Assembly (NCBI GenBank): GCA_029465975.1
Contig: CM055755.1
Span: forward strand, 12,956,738-13,020,737
Source: Dallia pectoralis
Lineage: Eukaryota; Chordata; Actinopteri; Esociformes; Umbridae
Length of the DNA: 64,000 nucleotides
Direction of reading: 5' to 3'
The position numbers and the translations under genes were made by a program. Under the pieces are notes generated by a model that saw only the letters and a list, made by a program, of their open reading frames with translations, was not told the DNA's origin and did not search any database. Position 1 is the stretch's first letter. Every line of letters begins with the position of its first letter. Positions 57,580-64,000 of this stretch are shown here, one piece after another.

Positions 57580-58943
57580 GGTTTCTAATATATTGCATTC
57601 ACGGTGCACAGCTCTTTCTCCTAATTTGCCCAGCAGTTTTCATGCTCGCCTGCATGGCCAAAGTTCTCGGTTATGTAACGGTATATTACATTACATTCTC
57701 TCCCGCCTCACAGTGCTTGCGAAATGTGTTGCATATGCATAAGTTAGACAAACATGACAACCGAAATTTAAAATAATTCCTTTTGTTATAAGATGGATAA
57801 TTAAAGGAACTATTAACAACAAAGGCTCGTCTGCTGTAAGTTCACACTATAATTACATGTGGGCCACGTGTTAACGTCGCGGAAATTACACAAATAGACG
57901 ATTTTCTGACCACGGAATTATGTAACTAGAAAAAACAATTGTTTGAAAAATGTAAATGCTTTATGAAATGCTCAACATATCAGCGTCTAGGTTTCAATAG
58001 CACTAATTTTACAAAGCAAACGTCAAAATGGCTGTTGTGATTGTGAGAGGGTTACCTAGTTTAGGCAGAGCCATACAGTATTCCTGGTTAAGCAAAAGGC
58101 TACTGTTGCATGCAATGTTTACATAAGAAGTAATAGGCCATACATCTCCAGCTCCATTGTCTTCATAGTTACACTGGTTTATGGGATGGCGTAAAATGGT
58201 GATGAAGAGAAGGTAACTTGGTAAACAATATTCACATTTCATCTTTTTTTGTTCAGTTCTCAATTGCAATTTGCGGTTGTATGAGAATCAGGCAACAAGA
58301 CACAAAACCACAATTCTGCAGCTTAGAATAGCTCTGTGATGTGTATTGTGGGACTCAAACAGCCTATTGATTTCCTCTCTCTCTTTCTGTGGACAGCCGA
58401 GATCTCTCTCTGAATGGCTCTCATTTGCAATCGATCAGCACACAGATAGCTCATCCCAGATCGACCTCCAGACAGACAGACAGACAGGAGAATAGGGATA
58501 GACCAATGGGCTGACGTGAGTCACAATCTCCCTTAAAAACCTGACACATTCTCCCCTGGAATCTCGCACCTTGACACATTTGACCAGAAGTGTCTTATTT
58601 TCAACGCACTAGAACCCTTTTAGAATAAAAATAATTGAGAAAGATTGTCATCTCATTGATACTTATCTCAACCTTCAATATGAGGAAATAAGTTCTGATT
58701 AGGCCAATAGCCTCCCCTCCCAATTTTAGGACATTATGTGGTTGAGGTACCTGTAATCAGATTGTCAGAAACTGGTCCTGAGTCTGAGTAATCAGATTGA
58801 GTCAGAGCAATTGGATTTTACTTCCCTATATTGGCAACCTGCACATTTAAATTGCTTCAGGAGGTGACTAGATGGAGGAAGAATACAGACGGAAGGTGAT
58901 GTGTTCATAAAAGACGCAGGTTGAGACAGAAAAAAGGTTGAGT
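57580..58943. other. upstream of PIPOX
   Basis: This should contain the PIPOX promoter. I see no clear TATA box at the right distance. There is a CAGA microsatellite at about 58472-58488. No other gene is recognised. Confidence 0.4.
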
Positions 58944-59039
58944 TGTCACGTCTGGGCTCACGGGCAGGTTCAGCGGGTAGCAGGTAGTGGACACAGGCGC
59001 AGAGGATTCTTGTAATAATGTCTTTATTTTAAGACTAAA

Positions 59040-59816
59040 TTAACCCCGAACACTTCGGGACGCACAAAACAATAAACGGAAGACCTTAACGGTCACAGGT
59101 CCATAACAGGAAACCACAACATGGCAAACAATGTTCCGACATCGACGGAATGAAAATACAGGGCTTAAATACCCAGGGCAGAGAGAACTGGTCTCGGGCA
59201 GTGCAGAGACCCAGAAGGGCAGAAACAGGTCAGGAAGTCGACCTGGCGGATGCAGGTCGAGAGGTCGACCCGGTGGATGCAGGTCGGGAGGTCGACCCGG
59301 CGGATGCAGGTCGGGAGGTCGCCCCGGCGGATGCAGGTCGGGAGGTCGTACTGGCGGAGGCCTGGGCACAGTCTTAGGCCTGGGCACAGTCTTAGGCCTG
59401 GGCACAGTCTTACGCCTGGGCACAGTCTTACGCCTGGGCAGAGTCTTAGGCTGGACACCGGGCTCAGGCAGGGTCATGGGCTCAGGCAGGGTCACAGGCT
59501 CAGGGACTGGGGCAGACTCGGGGACTGGGATAAAACACAGGCATGACAGTGGAACTGGGCATAGAGGCACGGGCGGGAACGGGCACAGAGACACGGACGG
59601 GAACAGACGGAGAGAAACGGACGGGAGCAGGACCAGGGACAAGGACGGGACCGGGATGAGAAACAAGGACGGGACCGGGATGAGAGACAAGGACGGGACC
59701 GGGAACGGAGACAAGGACGGGGACGGGTGAAGGGACGAATGCGGGGGCGGAGCTAAAGGCGGAGGTCGAGCGAGGGACAGAGGTCGGAGCATGGACGGGC
59801 GAAGGGAAGGGGACAA
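59040..59816 (-). CDS. Pro/Ser-rich hypothetical frame, unit 1 (copy in unit 2 at 61743-62504)
   Basis: The - strand frame has low-complexity PVPSLSLIPV-type repeats, then RRKTVPRPKTVPRP and repeated RPPDLHPPG blocks, and it runs on into the LTR. No domain is recognised. It may be only the in-phase translation of GC-rich short repeats. The equal copy in unit 2 shows duplication, not selection. Confidence 0.2.
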   Translation of the reverse strand: MSPSLRPSMLRPLSLARPPPLAPPPHSSLHPSPSLSPFPVPSLSLIPVPSLFLIPVPSLSLVLLPSVSLRLFPSVSLCPFPPVPLCPVPLSCLCFIPVPESAPVPEPVTLPEPMTLPEPGVQPKTLPRRKTVPRRKTVPRPKTVPRPKTVPRPPPVRPPDLHPPGRPPDLHPPGRPPDLHPPGRPLDLHPPGRLPDLFLPFWVSALPETSSLCPGYLSPVFSFRRCRNIVCHVVVSCYGPVTVKVFRLLFCASRSVRG

Positions 59817-59997
59817 GGACGGGATCGAAGAGGGGGACTAGGACGGGATCGAAGAGGGGGACTAGGACGGGATCGAAGAGGGGGACTAGGACGGGATCGG
59901 GGACAGTGAGTGAGATGAGAACGACGACAGTGGGAAGGACGGGATCGGGGACAGGGACAAGGACGGGACCGAGGACAGGTACACTGGAGAAGGGGAC

Positions 59998-60836
59998 AGG
60001 CTCGGAGACGGGGAAGGGCTCAGAGACGGGGACGGGCTCAGAGACGGGGACGGGCTCAGAGACGGGGACGGGCTCAGAGACGGGGACGGGCTCAGAGACG
60101 GGGACGGGCTCAGAGACGGGGACGGGCTCAGAGACGGGGACGGGCTCAGAGACGGGGAAGGGCTCAGAGACGGGGACGGGCTCAGAGACGGGCTCAGAGA
60201 CGGGGACGGGCTCAGAGACGGGCTCAGAGACGGGCTCAGAGACGGGACGGGCTCAGAGACGGGACGGGCTCAGAGACGGGGAAGGGCTCAGAGACGGGGA
60301 CGGGCTCAGAGACGGGGGACGGGCTCAGAGACGGGGACGGGCTCAGAGACGGGGACGGGCTCAGAGACGGGGGCAGGCTCAGAGACCAGAGACGGGGAAG
60401 GGCTCAGAGACGGGACGGGCTCAGAGACGGGACTCAGAGACGGGGACGGGCTCAGAGAGACGGGGACGGGCTCAGAGACGGGGACGGGCTCAGAGACGGG
60501 GACGGGCTCAGAGACGGGCTCAGAGACGGGGACGGGCTCAGAGACGGGCTCAGAGACGGGGACGGGCTCAGAGACGGGCTCAGAGACGGGGACGGGCTCA
60601 GAGACGGGACGGGCTCAGAGACGGGGAAGGGCTCAGAGACGGGGACGGGCTCAGAGACGGGGACGGGCTCAGAGACGGGACGGGCTCAGAGACGGGCTCA
60701 GAGACGGGGACGGGCTCAGAGACGGGGACGGGCTCAGAGACGGGGACGGGCTCAGAGACGGGGACGGGCTCAGAGACGGGCTCAGAGACGGGGACGGGCT
60801 CAGAGACGGGGACGGGCTCAGAGACGGGGACGGGAC
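59998..60836. repeat. 18-bp VNTR in unit 1
   Basis: About 45 copies of GGGCTCAGAGACGGGGAC, mixed with shorter 12-bp versions that lack GGGGAC. Several units have lost or gained one G. On the - strand, full units read as repeats of SEPVPV. Confidence 0.9.
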
Positions 60837-60859
60837 TCACAGGGGGCAGAGACAGGCTC

Positions 60860-61195
60860 ACAGTACCGGTCAGGCTCAGGATACCGGTCAGGCTCAGGAT
60901 ACCGGTCAGGATACCGGTCAGGATACCGGTCAGGATACCGGTCAGGATACCGGTCAGGTTCAGGATACCGGTCAGGTTCAGGATACCGGTCAGGATACCG
61001 GTCAGGTTCAGAGTACCGGTCAGGATACCGGTCAGGATACCGGTCAGGATACCGGTCAGGTTCAGAGTACCGGTCAGGATACCGGTCAGGATACCGGTCA
61101 GGTTCAGAGTACCGGTCAGGATACCGGTCAGGATACCGGTCAGGTTCAGAGTACCGGTCAGGATACCGGTCAGGCTCCGGATACCGGTCAGGGGC
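60860..61195. repeat. 12-bp VNTR in unit 1 (ATACCGGTCAGG)
   Basis: Tandem copies of ATACCGGTCAGG alternate with 18-bp versions that carry TTCAG. Each unit holds the palindrome ACCGGT. Confidence 0.9.
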
Positions 61196-61221
61196 AGGGA
61201 CAGGAAGGCTGAACAGGGCCT

Positions 61222-61563
61222 CTAGCTCGGCTTCGGATCTGTACCCCTCCCCCCAAAAAATATTCTGGGGAATGTCCCGAAAAGGCGCGTCTCTGCCTTC
61301 GAGGGGAGGGTGGGTGGGTAATGAGGTGGAAATACCGTGACCATCCCTGGCTGCGGGGTGGCCACCCTCCGAATATACGCATCCCAGCCGTGCTCATCTT
61401 CCTCCTCCTCCTCCGACTCATCCTCCCATTCCTCCTCCGAGTCAGGGCAGAGTGGCTCTCCCCCATACCGCACTACTCCGTAGTCGCCCGGTGTCCGGAT
61501 AGGTAGTGGGGCGGATGATCGTGGTGGAAGAGATGGTCCATCCCATATAGCACATCGGCGCAA
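61222..61563 (-). CDS. acidic hypothetical frame inside tandem unit 1
   Basis: This - strand frame begins RRCAIWDGPSLPPRSS, passes an acidic run (about EEEWEDESEEEEEDEHGWD) and ends GTDPKPS with a stop at 61222-61224. It starts roughly 85 bp past the LTR junction, where gag would sit in an LTR element. The frame from the junction ATG stops after 22 codons, so the region may be frame-shifted. I do not recognise the product, which may be a gag remnant. Confidence 0.3.
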   Translation of the reverse strand: MRRCAIWDGPSLPPRSSAPLPIRTPGDYGVVRYGGEPLCPDSEEEWEDESEEEEEDEHGWDAYIRRVATPQPGMVTVFPPHYPPTLPSKAETRLFGTFPRIFFGGRGTDPKPS

Positions 61564-62702
61564 ATAATCCGGTGCCTAGGCAGACTGTTCGTACCCCCGC
61601 AAACAGCTCTGCTTCCTCTGCTGCGTCCTTCTTGGTCGGAACATACTGTCACGTCTGGGCTCACGGGCAGGTTCAGCGGGTAGCAGGTAGTGGACACAGG
61701 CGCAGAGGATTCTTGTAATAATGTCTTTATTTTAAGACTAAATTAACCCCGAACACTTCGGGACGCACAAAACAATAAACGGAAGACCTTAACGGTCACA
61801 GGTCCATAACAGGAAACCACAACATGGCAAACAATGTTCCGACATCGACGGAATGAAAATACAGGGCTTAAATACCCAGGGCAGAGAGAACTGGTCTCGG
61901 GCAGTGCAGAGACCCAGAAGGGCAGAAACAGGTCAGGAAGTCGACCTGGCGGATGCAGGTCGAGAGGTCGACCCGGTGGATGCAGGTCGGGAGGTCGACC
62001 CGGCGGATGCAGGTCGGGAGGTCGCCCCGGCGGATGCAGGTCGGGAGGTCGTACTGGCGGAGGCCTGGGCACAGTCTTAGGCCTGGGCACAGTCTTAGGC
62101 CTGGGCACAGTCTTACGCCTGGGCACAGTCTTACGCCTGGGCAGAGTCTTAGGCTGGACACCGGGCTCAGGCAGGGTCATGGGCTCAGGCAGGGTCACAG
62201 GCTCAGGGACTGGGGCAGACTCGGGGACTGGGATAAAACACAGGCATGACAGTGGAACTGGGCATAGAGGCACGGGCGGGAACGGGCACAGAGACACGGA
62301 CGGGAACAGACGGAGAGAAACGGACGGGAGCAGGACCAGGGACAAGGACGGGACCGGGATGAGAAACAAGGACGGGACCGGGATGAGAGACAAGGACGGG
62401 ACCGGGAACGGAGACAAGGACGGGGACGGTGAAGGGACGAATGCGGGGGCGGAGCTAAAGGCGGAGGTCGAGCGAGGGACAGAGGTCGGAGCATGGACGG
62501 GCAAAGGGAAGGGGACAAGGACGGGATCGAAGAGGGGGACTAGGACGGGATCGAAGAGGGGGACTAGGACGGGATCGAAGAGGGGGACTAGGACGGGATC
62601 GGGGACAGTGAGTGAGATGAGAACGACGACAGTGGGAAGGACGGGATCGGGGACAGGGACAAGGACGGGACCGAGGACAGGTACACTGGAGAAGGGGACA
62701 GG

Positions 62703-63439
62703 CTCGGAGACGGGGAAGGGCTCAGAGACGGGGACGGGCTCAGAGACGGGGACGGGCTCAGAGACGGGGACGGGCTCAGAGACGGGGACGGGCTCAGAGA
62801 CGGGGACGGGCTCAGAGACGGGGACGGGCTCAGAGACGGGGACGGGCTCAGAGACGGGGAAGGGCTCAGAGACGGGGACGGGCTCAGAGACGGGCTCAGA
62901 GACGGGGACGGGCTCAGAGACGGGCTCAGAGACAGGGACGGGCTCAGAGACGGGGACGGGCTCAGAGACGGGGAAGGGCTCAGAGACGGGGACGGGCTCA
63001 GAGACGGGACGGGCTCAGAGACGGGGGCGGGCTCAGAGACGGGGACGGGCTCAGAGACGGGGACGGGCTCAGAGACGGGGACGGGCTCAGAGACGGGGAC
63101 GGGCTCAGAGACGGGGAAGGGCTCAGAGACGGGGACGGGCTCAGAGACGGGCTCAGAGACGGGGACGGGCTCAGAGACGGGCTCAGAGACGGGGACGGGC
63201 TCAGAGACGGGGACGGGCTCAGAGACGGGGAAGGGCTCAGAGACGGGGACGGGCTCAGAGACGGGGACGGGCTCAGAGACGGGGACGGGCTCAGAGACGG
63301 GCTCAGAGACGGGGACGGGCTCAGAGACGGGGACGGGCTCAGAGACGGGGACGGGCTCAGAGACGGGGACGGGCTCAGAGACGGGCTCAGAGACGGGGAC
63401 GGGCTCAGAGACGGGGACGGGCTCAGAGACGGGGACGGG
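62703..63439. repeat. 18-bp VNTR in unit 2
   Basis: The same GGGCTCAGAGACGGGGAC array as in unit 1, but with far fewer single-G changes, so the - strand SEPVPV frame stays open for most of the array. Confidence 0.9.
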
Positions 63440-63462
63440 ACTCACAGGGGGCAGAGACAGGC

Positions 63463-63797
63463 TCACAGTACCGGTCAGGCTCAGGATACCGGTCAGGCTC
63501 AGGATACCGGTCAGGATACCGGTCAGGATACCGGTCAGGATACCGGTCAGGATACCGGTCAGGTTCAGGATACTGGTCAGGTTCAGGATACCGGTCAGGA
63601 TACCGGTCAGGTTCAGAGTACCGGTCAGGATACCGGTCAGGATACCGGTCAGGATACCGGTCAGGTTCAGAGTACCGGTCAGGATACCGGTCAGGATACC
63701 GGTCAGGTTCAGAGTACCGGTCAGGATACCGGTCAGGATACCGGTCAGGTTCAGAGTACCGGTCAGGATACCGGTCAGGCTCCGGATACCGGTCAGG
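63463..63797. repeat. 12-bp VNTR in unit 2 (ATACCGGTCAGG)
   Basis: The same array as in unit 1, with one unit changed to ATACTGGTCAGG. Confidence 0.9.
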
Positions 63798-64000
63798 GGC
63801 AGGGACAGGAAGGCTGAACAGGGCCTCTAGCTCGGCTTCGGATCTGTACCCCTCCCCCCAAAAAATATTCTGGGGAATGTCCCGAAAAGGCGACGTCTCT
63901 GCCTTCGAGGGAGGGTGGGTGGGTAATGAGGTGGAAATACCGTGACCATCCCTGGCTGCGGGGTGGCCACCCTCCGAATATACGCATCCCAGCCGTGCTC

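Larger units (their letters stand above)
58944..61646 (-). mobile_element. tandem LTR-type non-autonomous element, unit 1 (2703 bp)
   Basis: The next unit starts at 61647, and both begin TGTCACGTCTGGG (the LTR 3' end, read on the - strand as ...CGTGACA). On the - strand the LTR part has a TATA-like TATTTAAG (59171-59164) and AATAAA (59028-59023). The internal part has the 12-bp and 18-bp VNTRs and short Pro/Ser-rich or acidic frames, but no gag, RT or integrase that I can recognise. Ten bases, GTCGGAACAT, just inside the LTR (61635-61644) recur in complement at 59131-59140, 31 bp from the TATA box, as in self-priming elements. The LTR 5' edge cannot be fixed because the whole unit is repeated. 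Confidence 0.65.
61647..64000 (-). mobile_element. tandem LTR-type element, unit 2 (cut by window end)
   Basis: This repeats unit 1 nearly base for base outside the VNTRs; I see only a few small differences, for example GGACGGGTGAAGG against GGACGGTGAAGG. The last 350 bp or so of the unit are missing at the window end. Unit 2 has cleaner 18-bp repeats, so long open frames run through it on both strands. Confidence 0.65.

Noticed and set aside
57580..57609. Longer PIPOX start ten codons upstream
   Set aside because: The extra residues have no family counterpart, while MSSQDYD fits the known start.
61834..63945. 703-codon + strand frame
   Set aside because: It is antisense to the LTR element and made of VNTR units, and it reads TGSE, AQRRGR and YRSG in turn as the phase changes. 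No domain.

Overview
This is eukaryotic DNA from a ray-finned fish. The genes have introns with GT-AG ends, there is a tRNA-derived SINE of the type common in salmonid-like fish, there are several Tc1-type transposon copies with fish-type ends, and there is a fish-type Ty3/gypsy retrotransposon. A salmonid, pike or relative is my best guess, but that is inference. No bacterial genes, CRISPR arrays, rRNA or tRNA genes were seen.

Two host genes lie tail to tail. On the + strand (128-28366) are the last exons of MYO18A (unconventional myosin XVIIIa): 13 exons in continuous phase that encode the coiled-coil tail, then two alternative last exons. One (25564-27067) adds about 500 residues of Ser/Arg/Lys-rich tail. 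The other (28207-28366) adds a 52-residue acidic end like that of the commonly described mammalian protein. The 5' part of the gene, including the motor domain, lies before the window. On the - strand (57579 down to 39175) is a complete 8-exon PIPOX gene (peroxisomal sarcosine / L-pipecolate oxidase, 387 residues) with intact reading frame and phases. To my knowledge MYO18A and PIPOX are also close, convergent neighbours in human, so this is probably conserved synteny.

The introns and the intergenic part are unusually full of minisatellites. There are at least 13 arrays, with periods from 12 to 58 bp plus a 157-bp higher-order repeat. Several overlap splice-like signals. A 58-bp array in MYO18A carries an acceptor-like and a donor-like site in every unit. 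An array in PIPOX intron 6 consists of about 20 copies of the gene's own exon 6 / intron 6 donor junction.

Mobile elements: a nearly full-length Ty3/gypsy chromovirus (50337-55530; LTRs differ at two positions, 5-bp target duplication, pol broken) sits antisense in PIPOX intron 2. A solo LTR lies 34 bp past PIPOX exon 3, and a second LTR-like fragment lies in intron 2. There is an internally deleted Tc1 element with about 105-bp inverted repeats, and three older fragments of another Tc1 family. From 58944 to the window end there are two tandem copies (period 2703 bp) of an LTR-bearing, non-autonomous element on the - strand that contains 18-bp and 12-bp VNTRs. Both LTR element types show a short complementarity (11 and 10 nt) between the predicted RNA 5' end and the site just inside the LTR. 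That is the layout of Tf1/sushi-type self-priming retrotransposons. It is the most interesting mechanism I can support here.
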